Assembly: GCF_004011805.1 (NCBI RefSeq)
Contig: NZ_RCHJ01000005.1
Coordinates: 394,677 to 458,676, forward strand
Length of the DNA: 64,000 nucleotides
From: Piscinibacter defluvii
GTDB taxonomy: Bacteria > Pseudomonadota > Gammaproteobacteria > Burkholderiales > Burkholderiaceae_C
Reading direction: 5' to 3'
Shown in pieces: positions 34,671-44,013 of this stretch. Under the pieces are notes generated by a model that saw only the letters and a program-made list of their open reading frames with translations, had not been told where the DNA came from and made no database searches. The translations under genes were made by a program, and so were the position numbers. The first letter of the stretch is position 1. Each line of letters starts with the position of its first letter.

Positions 34671-35159
34671 TCATGGCGCCGTCCGGTCCGGCGCCTTGCG
34701 GGCGCACGCCTGCACCAGCACCTGCACGTAGCTGCGCATCTCCGAGGCATCGGTCCACTGCGGCGATTCGAACACCGCCACCGACGTCGCGGACGGCTCG
34801 GCGGGCACGACGGACACCGCGTGCGTGCCCGCCGCACGGTCGAACGTGCCGGTCACGCCGGCGCGGGCGAGATCGACATGTCGCGGGGAGGCATCGAGTC
34901 GCTCGGGGCTCGCGACCAGCGTGCACTCCGGCTCCAGCCGGTACTGCCATCGCCGGCCGCGGGGGGCCTCGGCGCCGAGGCGGTTCATCGCGGCCAGGCG
35001 CTGGGCGGTCGACATGCCCTGCGGGTCGATCCGTTCGGCATCGCCGGTGGGGTAACCCTCGGAGCAGCCGGCCACGCCGGCCGCCAGCCCGGCAGCCGCC
35101 AGCCAGGCGCAAACGGGCCGGCCCGGTGCGGGGCGATCTGCGCGGCGCAACCGGTGCAC
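34671..35159 (-). CDS. small predicted lipoprotein
   Basis: 162-aa protein with a signal sequence (RPVCAWLAAAGLAAGVAGC) ending in a VAGC lipobox, then a soluble domain containing WQYRLEPECTLVASPERL and a Cys near the C-terminus. No family recognised. GTG 35159 is the only start that retains the basic n-region. It follows the channel gene by 11 bp and could be co-transcribed with it, for instance as an outer-membrane or periplasmic partner. The 54 bp between it and the TIR-WD40 stop hold nothing obvious. Confidence 0.65.
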   Translation of the reverse strand: MHRLRRADRPAPGRPVCAWLAAAGLAAGVAGCSEGYPTGDAERIDPQGMSTAQRLAAMNRLGAEAPRGRRWQYRLEPECTLVASPERLDASPRHVDLARAGVTGTFDRAAGTHAVSVVPAEPSATSVAVFESPQWTDASEMRSYVQVLVQACARKAPDRTAP

Positions 35160-35170
35160 CCGATGCGGCC

Positions 35171-36148
35171 CTAGCGGAAGGACTTGAACACCAGCCAGCC
35201 CGTCCACAGCAGGAAGGCGGCCGGGAACAGGAAGATGCAGAGGCGGTCCAGCCGCTTCCACTTCGCCTCCTCGCCGGCCTCGTCCCACTTCAGGCAGATC
35301 GCCGACTGCACGATCGAGGCGAAGATGAAGCCCATCGCCACCATGTGCATCTGGTCGGCCACCGTCAGCAGCGCCGACTCCGGGATCGCGGAGGCGACCA
35401 CGAAGGCGCTGGCCGCCACCGCGAACAGCGCGCCCACGCCCAGGCCGAAACGCGGGTCCACGTCTACCGGGCGGATGCCGAAGGCGACGAAGGCCACCAG
35501 CGTGGCGAACACCACCGTGGACAGCAGCTTGACCGCCGAGCCGACACCGGCCCGCGTCATGTCCATGCCGAAGGTCAGGCGCGAGTAGGTCGACAGCGCG
35601 TCGGTGGGCTGCGAGGTGTCGCCGTAGTTGGTCTTGTATTCCTTCTGCGTGGCCTGGGTCGCGAAGCCCGAGACCACCCAGCCCGGCAGGCTGAGCTCGT
35701 CGCCCAGGCGCGAGTTCGTGATGTCGGGCTCGAACACCAGCGCGCTGTCGACGAACTGGCTGTCCTCGAGGTGCACCTGCACGCGGTGGCTGTCGAACGG
35801 GAAGCTCTCCAGCGCCCAGTTCTTGAAGATCGTCGCGGTCACGCGCGCCGAGGCGTAGTTCAGCTCGCCGATCTTCTTCTCGACCACGCTGGTCTGGCCG
35901 TCGATGCGGCCGTTGATCAGCTCCATGCTGGCCAGCGGCTTGTACTCGGCCAGCTCGCCCTCGGCCTTCCAGCGGAACCAGATGTAGAAGTCGAGCGAGA
36001 ACTTGCTTTCCTTGAAGCTCACCTCGGTCATCTTGTTGATGTAGGTGCCGACGACCACCTTGCCGGGCGCTGCGGCCGCCGGCATCGCGCCCCCGACGCC
36101 GAACGCCACGATCGCCGCAAGCATTGCGAGAACTCTTCTGATGGACAC
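35171..36148 (-). CDS. prokaryotic pentameric ligand-gated ion channel homologue
   Basis: 325-aa protein with the Cys-loop-receptor architecture lacking the cysteines, as in bacterial GLIC/ELIC. Signal peptide (~1-27), beta-sandwich ligand domain (~30-195) including VVVGTYINKM, FYIWFRWK and the diagnostic FPFDSHRVQVHLED (116-129), then four helices: M1 ~203-224, M2 pore ~234-255, M3 ~263-285, M4 ~302-322. GTG 36148 is chosen because GGAGG stands eight bases upstream; ATG 36190 would lie inside the upstream gene. The ligand is unknown. Pore selectivity cannot be called from the M2 sequence by eye. Confidence 0.83.
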   Translation of the reverse strand: MSIRRVLAMLAAIVAFGVGGAMPAAAAPGKVVVGTYINKMTEVSFKESKFSLDFYIWFRWKAEGELAEYKPLASMELINGRIDGQTSVVEKKIGELNYASARVTATIFKNWALESFPFDSHRVQVHLEDSQFVDSALVFEPDITNSRLGDELSLPGWVVSGFATQATQKEYKTNYGDTSQPTDALSTYSRLTFGMDMTRAGVGSAVKLLSTVVFATLVAFVAFGIRPVDVDPRFGLGVGALFAVAASAFVVASAIPESALLTVADQMHMVAMGFIFASIVQSAICLKWDEAGEEAKWKRLDRLCIFLFPAAFLLWTGWLVFKSFR

Positions 36149-36173
36149 GAGCGATTCCTCCAGGGTGCACGGA

Positions 36174-37508
36174 TCAGGGGTGGGCGGCATCGGCGGCGGT
36201 CTGCGCCGCGCCGGGACCGTCCGTGTCGTCGGGCAGCGGGGAGGCGAGCACCTTGTCGATGCGCTTGCCGTCCATGTCGACGATCTCGAAGCGCCAGCGC
36301 TGCCACTGCGCCTTGTCGCCCTCGTGGGGCAGCTGCCCGGTCAGCAGCATCAGCATGCCGCTGAGCGTGTGATAGCGGCCACGGTCCTCCTCCGGCGCGG
36401 CGTCGAGCCCGAGGCGGTCTTTCAGCTCGGGAATCGGGATGTGGCCGTCGAGCAGCCACGATCCGTCGTCGCGCCGGACGGCCCACGCGGTGTCGGGGTT
36501 GCGCGGGTGGAACTCGCCGGTGATCGCCTCGATCAGGTCCTGCAGCGTGACGATGCCCTGCACCTCGCCGTATTCGTCGATCACGAAGGCCATGTGCACG
36601 TCCATCGAGCGGAAGTTGTCGAGCAGTTCCATGCCGGCCAGGGTCTCCGGCACGTACAGCGGCTGCTCGAGCTGCGCCTGCAGGTCGGGCGCGCCGCCGC
36701 GCACCGTGCGCGACAGCAGCTTGCGGGCGTTGACCACGCCCTCGATGCGGTCCAGCCCGCCATGCACCACCGGGAAGCGGGCGTGATCGGATTGCTCGAT
36801 GCGTGCGAGGTTCTGCTCGAACGGTGCGTCGAGGTCGAGGGCCACGACGTTGCCGCGCGGCACCATCAGCGAGGTGATCTGCCGGTCGTCGAGCAGGAAC
36901 ACGTTGCGCACCATGGTGTGCTCGTGCGACTCGATCACGCCGGCGCTCGTGCCTTCGGCCAGCACCGCATGGATCTCCTCCTCGGTGACGTGGGAGCCGC
37001 TGCGTTCGCGCACGCCCAGCAGGCGCAGCAGGAGGTTGGTCGAGCCCGACAGCAGCCGCACGAAGGGCTTCGTCGCCACGGCCAGCCAGCCGATCGGCTG
37101 GGCCACGAGCCGGGCCACGGCCTCGGGGTGGGTCTGGCCCAGGCGCTTGGGGACGAGCTCGCCCAGCACGATCGAGAAGTAGGTGATCAGCACCACCACC
37201 AGCGCGGTGGCCGCGTAGTGGCTGTAGGCCGCGTTCAGGCCGAGCGTCACGAGCCACTCGGCCAGCGGCCCGGCCAGGACCGCCTCGCCGACGATGCCGT
37301 TGAGCACGCCGATCGAGGTGATGCCGATCTGGATCGTCGACAGGAACCGGTTCGGATCCTCGCCGAGCGCGACCGCGGCGGCCGCGGCACGATCCCCCTC
37401 GTCGACGAGCTTCTGCATCCGCGCCTTGCGCGCGGTGACCAGCGCGATCTCCGACATCGCGAAGGCGCCGTTGAGCAGGATGAGGCAGAGGAGAAGCGCG
37501 ATTTCCAT
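36174..37508 (-). CDS. CNNM/CBS-domain membrane protein (CorC/HlyC family)
   Basis: 444-aa 'hemolysin family' protein. DUF21/CNNM membrane domain (residues 1-~190; ALLLCLILLNGAFAMSEIAL, STIQIGITSIGVLNGIVGEA), two CBS repeats (~210-335; VMVPRGNV-like LMVPRGNVVALDL and VIDEYGEVQGIVTLQDLIEAI) and a C-terminal CorC/HlyC ligand domain. Such proteins act in magnesium or cobalt homeostasis; CNNM/CorC transporters bind Mg-ATP through CBS domains. ATG 37508. The exoD-like gene lies 21 bp upstream on the same strand. Confidence 0.93.
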   Translation of the reverse strand: MEIALLLCLILLNGAFAMSEIALVTARKARMQKLVDEGDRAAAAAVALGEDPNRFLSTIQIGITSIGVLNGIVGEAVLAGPLAEWLVTLGLNAAYSHYAATALVVVLITYFSIVLGELVPKRLGQTHPEAVARLVAQPIGWLAVATKPFVRLLSGSTNLLLRLLGVRERSGSHVTEEEIHAVLAEGTSAGVIESHEHTMVRNVFLLDDRQITSLMVPRGNVVALDLDAPFEQNLARIEQSDHARFPVVHGGLDRIEGVVNARKLLSRTVRGGAPDLQAQLEQPLYVPETLAGMELLDNFRSMDVHMAFVIDEYGEVQGIVTLQDLIEAITGEFHPRNPDTAWAVRRDDGSWLLDGHIPIPELKDRLGLDAAPEEDRGRYHTLSGMLMLLTGQLPHEGDKAQWQRWRFEIVDMDGKRIDKVLASPLPDDTDGPGAAQTAADAAHP

Positions 37509-37529
37509 GGTGAGGGACCGGCCGCCGCG

Positions 37530-38186
37530 TCAGGGGAACGCGTTGGCGAGGAGGAACAGGGCGCTCTTGATCAGCGCGTAGAGCACGCCCCAGACGAGCG
37601 CCACCGAGCTGAGGGCGGCCGCCAGGCCGGCCAGCACCCAGAGGCCGTCGCGCTCGAGGATGCCCAGCGCGAACAGGCAGATCGCCAGCGCCGGCAGCAT
37701 GTTGCCCAGGGGAATCGGCAGGAACACGATCAAGGCGAGCAGCAGGCACAACAGGCCCACGCCGTACTCGGCCGGCGGCGTGCACAGTGCGGCCCAGCGC
37801 GGGCGCAGCAGCCGCTCGGCGCGCGCCAGCCAGGGCAGCGCCCGCGTGACGAGGGCAGCGAAGTGGCCGCGCGGCATCGAACGCTCGGCGATGACACGCG
37901 GCAGCCAGGGGCGCCGGCCCAGCGCCAGCTGCGCCGCCAGGAACAGCAGCGGCGCGCCGAGCAGCGCCGAGGTGCCCGGCGGGACCGGCACCACGTTGGG
38001 CAGCGCGAACAGGAGCAGCAGCGCCGCCAGCGCCCGGTCGCGCAGGGCGAGCAGCAGGTCGCCGACCGACACCCGTTCGCGCGAGACGTCGGCCGCCAGC
38101 TCGGCCAGCAGGTGCGACAGCGGGCGTGCCGTCGACCCTGCCGGAGCCGCCGCGACGGTCGGTACCTCGCCGCCGCTCATCGGCAC
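37530..38186 (-). CDS. ExoD-family exopolysaccharide synthesis protein
   Basis: About 218-aa membrane protein of the ExoD family. Family features: LLALRDRALAALLLLFALPN, VPVPPGTSALLGAPLL, LLCLLLALIVFLPIPLGNMLPAL and a hydrophobic C-terminus. Rhizobial ExoD affects exopolysaccharide and alkaline tolerance; the biochemical activity is unknown. GTG 38186 and ATG 38180 are equally possible starts, with no clear ribosome site. Confidence 0.88.
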   Translation of the reverse strand: MPMSGGEVPTVAAAPAGSTARPLSHLLAELAADVSRERVSVGDLLLALRDRALAALLLLFALPNVVPVPPGTSALLGAPLLFLAAQLALGRRPWLPRVIAERSMPRGHFAALVTRALPWLARAERLLRPRWAALCTPPAEYGVGLLCLLLALIVFLPIPLGNMLPALAICLFALGILERDGLWVLAGLAAALSSVALVWGVLYALIKSALFLLANAFP

Positions 38187-38208
38187 GGCCGGGTCGGGCG
38201 CGTCGGCC

Positions 38209-38901
38209 TCATTCGTCGCGCGATCCGGCCAGGCCGAGCAGCGACAGCAGCGCCTGGAACACGTTGTAGATGCTCAGGTACACGCCGAGGGTGGCGCTGA
38301 TGTAGTTGGTCTCGTGGCCGTCGCGCACGCGCTTGAGGTCGTACAGGATGAAGGCCGAGAAGATGCCGATGACCAGCACCGACAGCGTGATCATCAGGGC
38401 GCCGGAGCCGATGAAGACGTTGGCGATGCCGGCCACCAGCACCATGATGGCACCGATGAACAGCCACTTGCCCATTGCCGAGAGGTCGCGCCGGATGATC
38501 GACGACAGCGTGGCCATGCCGAGGAAGATCGCGCCGGTGCCGGCGAAGGCCGTCATGATCAGGCCCGCGCCATTGGCCAGGCCGAGCACGGCGCCGACCA
38601 GCCGGGCCAGCATCAGGCCCATGAAGAAGGTGAAGGCCAGCAGCACCGGCACGCCGGCGGCGGAGTTCTTGGTCTTCTCGATGGCGAACATGAAGCCGAA
38701 GGCGCCCACCAGGAACACGATCAGCCCGATGCCCGGGGACATCGCCCGGGCGATGCCGGTCGTCACCCCGATCCAGGCGCCCAGCACCGTGGGCACCATC
38801 GACAGCGCGAGCAGCCAGTAGGTGTTGCGCAGGACGCGGTTGCGCTCGGCGGACAGGGCCGCACCGGTCGATGCGGGATGAAGAGGAAAGCTCTGGTTCA
38901 T
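38209..38901 (-). CDS. Bax inhibitor-1/YccA family membrane protein
   Basis: 230-aa, seven-helix protein of the BI-1/TMBIM family (NTYWLLALSMVPTVLGAWIG, GLIVFLVGAFGFMFAIEKT, FTFFMGLMLARLVG, LSVLVIGIFSAFILYDLKRV, YISATLGVYLSIYNVFQALL). Bacterial members are pH-dependent calcium leak channels (BsYetJ) or associate with FtsH (YccA). The Asp pair typical of the pH sensor is partly visible in ILYDLKR. ATG 38901 with AGGA upstream; the length is standard for the family. Confidence 0.94.
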   Translation of the reverse strand: MNQSFPLHPASTGAALSAERNRVLRNTYWLLALSMVPTVLGAWIGVTTGIARAMSPGIGLIVFLVGAFGFMFAIEKTKNSAAGVPVLLAFTFFMGLMLARLVGAVLGLANGAGLIMTAFAGTGAIFLGMATLSSIIRRDLSAMGKWLFIGAIMVLVAGIANVFIGSGALMITLSVLVIGIFSAFILYDLKRVRDGHETNYISATLGVYLSIYNVFQALLSLLGLAGSRDE

Positions 38902-39026
38902 GACGGTTCCTGGAAGTGAACGGGCGGCACGCCGCGTTCGGTGGAGAGGCCACCGGGCCACCGGTGCCCGGCGGGCCCCGTGTGCAAGAGGTGTGGGAGG
39001 CGCGGCGCGAGGCGCCGCGGCGGGGA

Positions 39027-39389
39027 CTACGCGTCGACCGTGGCCGCGCAGGGCGGGCGCTGCAGCGCGTCGAGGAAGGGCGGGCTCAGCGCGTTCATCG
39101 AGAACGGCGCCGGCGGCGCCATGGCGAGTGCCGGCGCCTGCACCTCGGCACGGCCCTGCAGGAGGCAGGGCAGGTCCGCCAGGTGCTCGATCTGTGCCTG
39201 TGCGGGCAGGTCGTCCAGATGGTGGTCGGCGACCGACCCGTCGCTGCCTGCATACGGCGAACCGACCGCCAGCGCGGCCACCTGTTGCGCGGCGTCCGGC
39301 GTGTCGGGCGCGAACACCTGCTCCTGCGCCGCGAGGGCGGACCAGAACATGACAAGCGCCAGCAGGAAGGCAACGGCCCGGGAGAACAT
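39027..39389 (-). CDS. small secreted protein, unknown function
   Basis: 120-aa protein with a clear signal peptide (MFSRAVAFLLALVMFWSALA) and an acidic, His/Asp-containing central part (DGSVADHHLDDLPAQAQ) with one Cys there and one near the end. The layout resembles small periplasmic metal-linked proteins, but I cannot assign a family. The 125 bp upstream of the BI-1 gene start (38902-39026) hold no other gene. Confidence 0.6.
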   Translation of the reverse strand: MFSRAVAFLLALVMFWSALAAQEQVFAPDTPDAAQQVAALAVGSPYAGSDGSVADHHLDDLPAQAQIEHLADLPCLLQGRAEVQAPALAMAPPAPFSMNALSPPFLDALQRPPCAATVDA

Positions 39390-39448
39390 GTGGCGGTCAT
39401 TGTAGGGCTTGGTGACCGCGGGCCTCGCGGGCCGTCCGCAGTCCTGCC

Positions 39449-40435
39449 TCACCCGGCCCCTTCCAGCGAGCGGAAGAAGTCCGCGAACACCGCGTCGCGG
39501 TTCACCGCGTAGGCCTCGCGCATCAGGTGCCGGCCCGGCGCGGCGCGCCAGCGCTTGTCCTCGCCGAGCACCGGCGTGCGCACCAGCGTGCTCGGCACCC
39601 AGCCGGGCTCGATCAGCCAGGCGATGTTGATCAGGTCCCAGATCACCCAGCTGTGGGCGAAGAAGTCGTCGATGCCCAGCAGCTCCCACAGCGGGTTGTG
39701 GGTGTAGAGCTCGAACAGCCAGTCGCCCAGCGCGCTGCGGCCCTTCACCCAGCGCTCCATCTCGGGCAGCGACAGGCGCAGTTGCGCTCCGACCTGGAAG
39801 CCCGGCAGGTAGACATGCGGCACGCCGCAGTCGAGCAGCGTGCGCGTGGCGTGCAGGTCCTGCTCGAGGTTGAACGAATCGTTGACCTGCGGCGCGTGCG
39901 AAGGGTAGCCGCTGGTCCAGACCACCACGATGCGCTCGGCGATCTCGGGCGCGAGCAGCAGCGCCGCGGCGACGTTGGTCGGGCAGCCGATCGCCACCAC
40001 GTAGAGCGGCTCGTCGGCCGGCTGCGCACGCGCCAGCGCGATCAGGTGCTCGGCCGCGGCGCTGGCCGGCGGCGGCTCTCCGGCGCGCAGGTAGTCGGTG
40101 GCGCCGGCGAACACGCGGCCCGCAGGCAGCACGCCGGCCTTCTCGAACGCGGTGACGATCACGTCCAGGCTGCGCTGCATGCCGATGCCGGGGGCGTCGA
40201 AGCAGGGCAGCTCGCGCGCCGACGCGCCGGCGCGGGCCCGATAGGCCTCGCGCCGGTGGGCGAAGGACCAGGGCGCCGCGTACACCGCCTCGAGCTGCAG
40301 CCGCTCGGGCCGGCGCAGCGCCCAGGCGAGCGCGAAGGCGTCGTCGATCTCGTTGGCCGCGTCGGTGTCGATCACCACGCGCGGCCGGCCGCGCGGGGGG
40401 GCGAGGCGCTGCGTGGTCCAGGCATCGTCGTGCAT
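39449..40435 (-). CDS. nucleoside hydrolase family protein
   Basis: 328-aa inosine-uridine-preferring nucleoside hydrolase fold. The N-terminal metal site DTDAANEIDD (23-32) matches the DTDxxxDxDD-type signature with Asn in the ribose-contacting loop. YVVAIGCPTNVAAALLLAPE and VVWTSG follow. The second metal-ligand region near VNDSFNLEQD is present. It would cleave the N-glycosidic bond of a ribonucleoside or related glycoside. The start is divergent from the YnjB-like gene; no strong ribosome site precedes ATG 40435. Confidence 0.87.
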   Translation of the reverse strand: MHDDAWTTQRLAPPRGRPRVVIDTDAANEIDDAFALAWALRRPERLQLEAVYAAPWSFAHRREAYRARAGASARELPCFDAPGIGMQRSLDVIVTAFEKAGVLPAGRVFAGATDYLRAGEPPPASAAAEHLIALARAQPADEPLYVVAIGCPTNVAAALLLAPEIAERIVVVWTSGYPSHAPQVNDSFNLEQDLHATRTLLDCGVPHVYLPGFQVGAQLRLSLPEMERWVKGRSALGDWLFELYTHNPLWELLGIDDFFAHSWVIWDLINIAWLIEPGWVPSTLVRTPVLGEDKRWRAAPGRHLMREAYAVNRDAVFADFFRSLEGAG

Positions 40436-40532
40436 GCGAGATTCTGGCTGTAAGGCGCCGGCGGCCGCCGCGACCAAGGCCGATACACTGCCTCGCCCGG
40501 AGCCGGGCTGCTGCCCGGCGGGAGACTCCGCG

Positions 40533-41744
40533 ATGACGAGACCGCCTCCGCAGCCCGCCGGACTGCGCCGCCGCACGATGTTGTCCGCCGCTGCGCTGCT
40601 GCACTGGGCGGGCGCCGCGCGGGCGGCGGACTGGCCCGCCATCGAGCGGGCCGCGCGCGGCCAGACCGTGTACTTCAACGCCTGGGCCGGCAGCGACCGC
40701 GTCAACGCCTACCTGCAGTGGGCCGCGGCGGAAGTGGCGCAGCGCTTCGCCATCCGGCTCGAGCACGTGAAGCTCGGCGACACGGCCGAGCTCGTCAAGC
40801 GCGTGCGCGCCGAGAAGCAGGCCGGGCGCGATCGCGACGGCTCGGCCGACATGGTGTGGATCAACGGCGAGAACTTCCTCGCGATGAAGCGCGAGGGCCT
40901 GCTGTTCGGCCCGTTCGCCGAGAGCCTGCCGGCCTTCCGCTACGTCGACACGGTCGGCAAGCCGACCACCCGCATCGACTTCTCCGAGCCGGTGGAGGGT
41001 TACGAGGCCGCCTGGGGCATGGCGCAGTTCACCTTCTATGGCGACGCGCGCCGCGTCGCCCGCCCGCCGACGGGCTTCGACGAACTGCTCGCCTTCGCGC
41101 AGGCGCAGCCCGGGCGCTTCACCTACCCCAAGCCGCCCAACTTCCACGGCACCACCTTCCTGAAGCAGGTGCTGGTCGAACGGGTGCCCGACCGTGCGCC
41201 GCTCTACCGACCGGCCGGTGCGGACGCTTCCGCGCTGCTGGCGCCGCTGTGGTCGGCGCTGGAGTCGCTGCACCCGCTGCTGTGGCGCCAGGGCCGCGCC
41301 TTCCCGGCCAACACCGCGGCGATGCGCCAGATGCTGGCCGACGGCGAACTGCACGTGTCGCTGACCTTCAACCCGAACGAGGCCGCCAACGAGATCGCCG
41401 CGAAGCGCCTGCCCGACTCGGTGGTCAGCTGGCAGCACCGCGGCGGCACCATCGGCAACACGCACTTCCTCGCCATCCCGTACAACGCGCGGGCCCGGGA
41501 AGGCGCGCAGGTGGTGATCGACTTCCTGCAGTCGCCGCTGGCGCAGGCGCGCAAGGCCGACATCCGTCACTGGGGCGACCCGACCGTGCTGGCGCTGGAC
41601 AAGCTGCCCCCCGCCGAGCGCGCGCTGTTCGGCGCCGCGCCGGCGCCCGGCAGCGTGCGCGAGCCGGCACCGGTGCTGCCCGAGCCGCACGGCAGCTGGG
41701 TCGAGGTGATCGAGCGCGAATGGGCGCGCCGGCACGGCCAGTGA
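40533..41744 (+). CDS. ynjB: YnjB-like ABC transporter substrate-binding protein
   Basis: 403-aa periplasmic receptor, first gene of a six-gene operon. N-terminus LRRRTMLSAAALLHW...ARA has an arginine cluster and may be Tat-exported. Typical family segments: VYFNAWAGSDRVNAYLQWAA, HVKLGDTAELVKRV, DMVWINGENFLAMKREGLLFG, FTFYGD, HVSLTFNPNEAANEI. GGGAG lies eight bases before the ATG. YnjB transporters have no established substrate; proposals include thiamine-like and sulfur or selenium compounds. Confidence 0.9.
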   Translation: MTRPPPQPAGLRRRTMLSAAALLHWAGAARAADWPAIERAARGQTVYFNAWAGSDRVNAYLQWAAAEVAQRFAIRLEHVKLGDTAELVKRVRAEKQAGRDRDGSADMVWINGENFLAMKREGLLFGPFAESLPAFRYVDTVGKPTTRIDFSEPVEGYEAAWGMAQFTFYGDARRVARPPTGFDELLAFAQAQPGRFTYPKPPNFHGTTFLKQVLVERVPDRAPLYRPAGADASALLAPLWSALESLHPLLWRQGRAFPANTAAMRQMLADGELHVSLTFNPNEAANEIAAKRLPDSVVSWQHRGGTIGNTHFLAIPYNARAREGAQVVIDFLQSPLAQARKADIRHWGDPTVLALDKLPPAERALFGAAPAPGSVREPAPVLPEPHGSWVEVIEREWARRHGQ

Positions 41745-43369
41745 GGCTGTGGTGGCTGCCCGCCGGGCTGTATGCGGTGCCGCTCGGTGCGGCACTGGCC
41801 GGTGCGCTCGGCGCGGGCCTCGATGCCGCGGCCTGGCAGCGCCTGCTCGACGACCCGGCGCTGTGGCCGGCGCTGCGGCTGAGCCTGTGGGTGGGCGCTG
41901 CCTCGACGCTGCTGGCGCTCGGGCTGAGCCTGCTGCTGGTGACGCACCTGCACGGCACGCCCTTCTGGCAACGAGTCGAGCGCACCCTCGGCGCGCTGCT
42001 CGCGGTGCCGCACGCGGCCTTTGCGGTCGGCCTCGCGCTGCTGCTCGCGCCCAGCGGCGCGCTGATGCGCCTGCTCGCGCCGCTGGCCGGCTGGGACGCA
42101 CCCCCCGACCTCGCCACGGTGCAGGACCCGGCCGGGCTGGCGCTGATCGCCGGCCTGGTGCTCAAGGAGGTTCCCTTCCTGCTCTGGAACATGATGGCCC
42201 AGCTGCGCCCGCCGGCCGAGGCACAGCGGCTGCGCCAGCAGCTGCTGACGGCGCGCACGCTGGGTTATGCCGACGCCAGCGTGTGGTGGCGCGTGCTGTG
42301 GCCGCAGCTGCTGCCGCGCCTGGCGCTGCCGCTGCTGGCCGTGTGGGCCTACGGCGTGACGGTGGTCGACATGGCGCTGGTGCTCGGGCCGACACGCCCA
42401 CCGACGCTGGCGGTGCTGGCCTGGCAATGGCTGCTCGATGCGCAGGCGGCCGTCAACGCGCAGGGGGCTGCGGCGGCGCTGCTGCTGGCGCTGCTGACGG
42501 CCGGCGGCGCGCTGCTCGCGGCCGCGGCGCTGCGGCTCGTGCGGCCGGCGCTGCGGCGCTGGCGCAGCCGTGGCGACCGGCCCGCCGCGCGGCGTGCCGC
42601 GGCGCTGGTGCCGCAGCTCGCGAAGGGCGGGGCGCTGCTGTACGTGCTGGTGCTGGCGCTGCTCGCCTTCGTCTCGGTGGCCGGGGTCTGGACCTTTCCG
42701 GCCTGGTGGCCGCAGCAGCTCACCACCGAGGCCTGGCAGAACGTCGCCGGGGCGCAGGCCACGCTGCGGCTCAGCGCCGGCCTGGGCCTTCTGTCCGCCT
42801 TCACCGGGCTGCTGCTGGCGCTGGCCTGGATGGAGAGCACCCCGGCGCGCTGGGACACCGCGGCCGCGCCGGTGGTGTTCGCCACGCTGCTGGTGCCCGG
42901 GCTGCTGCTGGCGGTGGGGCTGTACCGCCTCGCGCTCGCGCTGCGCGTCGACGGCCAGCTGCTCGGGCTGTGGCTGGCGCACAGCCTGTACACCACACCG
43001 TATGCGCTGATCGCGCTGGCGCCGGCCTACCGCGGCTTCGATGCGCGCTACGCGCAGATCGCCGCGGCGCTGGGCCGTGGCCGCGCGGTGTTCCTGTGGC
43101 GCATCAAGTGGCCCATGCTGCGCGCGCCGATCGCCGCGGCGCTGGCGGTCGGCTTCGCGGTGAGCATCGCGCAGTACCTCAGCACGCAGTTCGTCGGTGC
43201 CGGCCGGCATGCCACCGTCACCACCGAGGCGATCACCCTGGCCGCCGGCGGGCAGCGCCCGACCCTGGCGGCCTTCGCGCTGCTGCAGGCGCTGCTGCCG
43301 GCACTCGGCTTCGCGCTGGCCTGGGCGGTGGGGCGGCGCGAGCGCGCCCTGGCGCCGCGGGAGGGCTGA
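41741..43369 (+). CDS. ynjC: YnjC-like ABC transporter permease (fused double permease)
   Basis: 542-aa inner-membrane permease with two BPD-transport-type halves of about six helices each, as in YnjC. EAA-loop-like segments are LLTARTLGYADASVWWRVLWPQLLPRL in the first half (the Gly sits in TLGYADAS) and AAALGRGRAVFLWRIKWP in the second. GTG 41741 overlaps the preceding stop (GTGA). The short C-terminal tail is basic. The partner ATPase starts at its stop. Confidence 0.9.
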   Translation: MRLWWLPAGLYAVPLGAALAGALGAGLDAAAWQRLLDDPALWPALRLSLWVGAASTLLALGLSLLLVTHLHGTPFWQRVERTLGALLAVPHAAFAVGLALLLAPSGALMRLLAPLAGWDAPPDLATVQDPAGLALIAGLVLKEVPFLLWNMMAQLRPPAEAQRLRQQLLTARTLGYADASVWWRVLWPQLLPRLALPLLAVWAYGVTVVDMALVLGPTRPPTLAVLAWQWLLDAQAAVNAQGAAAALLLALLTAGGALLAAAALRLVRPALRRWRSRGDRPAARRAAALVPQLAKGGALLYVLVLALLAFVSVAGVWTFPAWWPQQLTTEAWQNVAGAQATLRLSAGLGLLSAFTGLLLALAWMESTPARWDTAAAPVVFATLLVPGLLLAVGLYRLALALRVDGQLLGLWLAHSLYTTPYALIALAPAYRGFDARYAQIAAALGRGRAVFLWRIKWPMLRAPIAAALAVGFAVSIAQYLSTQFVGAGRHATVTTEAITLAAGGQRPTLAAFALLQALLPALGFALAWAVGRRERALAPREG

Positions 43370-44013
43370 TGCTGGAGCTGCTGCAGGTCGGCATCAGCAC
43401 GCCGCAGGGCCCGCTGCTGGCCGGCCTGGATGCGCGCATCGGCGCCGGCGAGGTGCTGGTGGTGCGCGGGCCGAGCGGTTCGGGCAAGTCCTCGTTGCTG
43501 GCCTGGCTGTGCGGCACGCTGCCGGCGCCGCTCGCCGGGCACGGCACGGTGCGGCTGGACGGGCGCGACGTGACCCGGCTGCCGACGGCGCAGCGGCGCA
43601 TCGGCATCCTGTTCCAGGACGACCTGCTGTTCCCGCACGTGAGCGTGCTCGAGAACCTGCTGTTCGCGCTGCCGCCGGGCCCGGCCGCAGCGCGACGTGC
43701 GCAGGCGCAGGCCGCGCTGGAGGAGGCCGGGCTCGCGGGTTACGGGCCGCGTGCGCCGCACACGCTCTCGGGCGGGCAGCGGGCGCGCGTGGCGCTGCTG
43801 CGGGCACTGCTGGCACAGCCGCGTGCGCTGCTGCTCGACGAGCCGTTCTCGCGCCTGGACGCCGCGCTGCGGGTGCGCTTCCGCGCCCAGGTGTTCGAGA
43901 GGCTGCGCGCGCAGGGCATCCCGGCGCTGCTGGTGACACACGACCCGCAGGACGCACCGTCCGGCGCTCGGCAGGTGCAGCTCGGTCCCACCGACGCAGG
44001 AGACACCGCATGA
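43369..44013 (+). CDS. ynjD: YnjD-like ABC transporter ATPase
   Basis: 214-aa nucleotide-binding subunit with Walker A GPSGSGKSS, Q-loop FQDDLLFPH, signature LSGGQRARV, Walker B LLLDEPFSRLDA and H-loop VTHDP. Slightly short for an ABC ATPase but complete in catalytic motifs; YnjD proteins are of this size. ATG 43369 overlaps the permease stop and its own stop overlaps the next gene (ATGA). Confidence 0.94.
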   Translation: MLELLQVGISTPQGPLLAGLDARIGAGEVLVVRGPSGSGKSSLLAWLCGTLPAPLAGHGTVRLDGRDVTRLPTAQRRIGILFQDDLLFPHVSVLENLLFALPPGPAAARRAQAQAALEEAGLAGYGPRAPHTLSGGQRARVALLRALLAQPRALLLDEPFSRLDAALRVRFRAQVFERLRAQGIPALLVTHDPQDAPSGARQVQLGPTDAGDTA

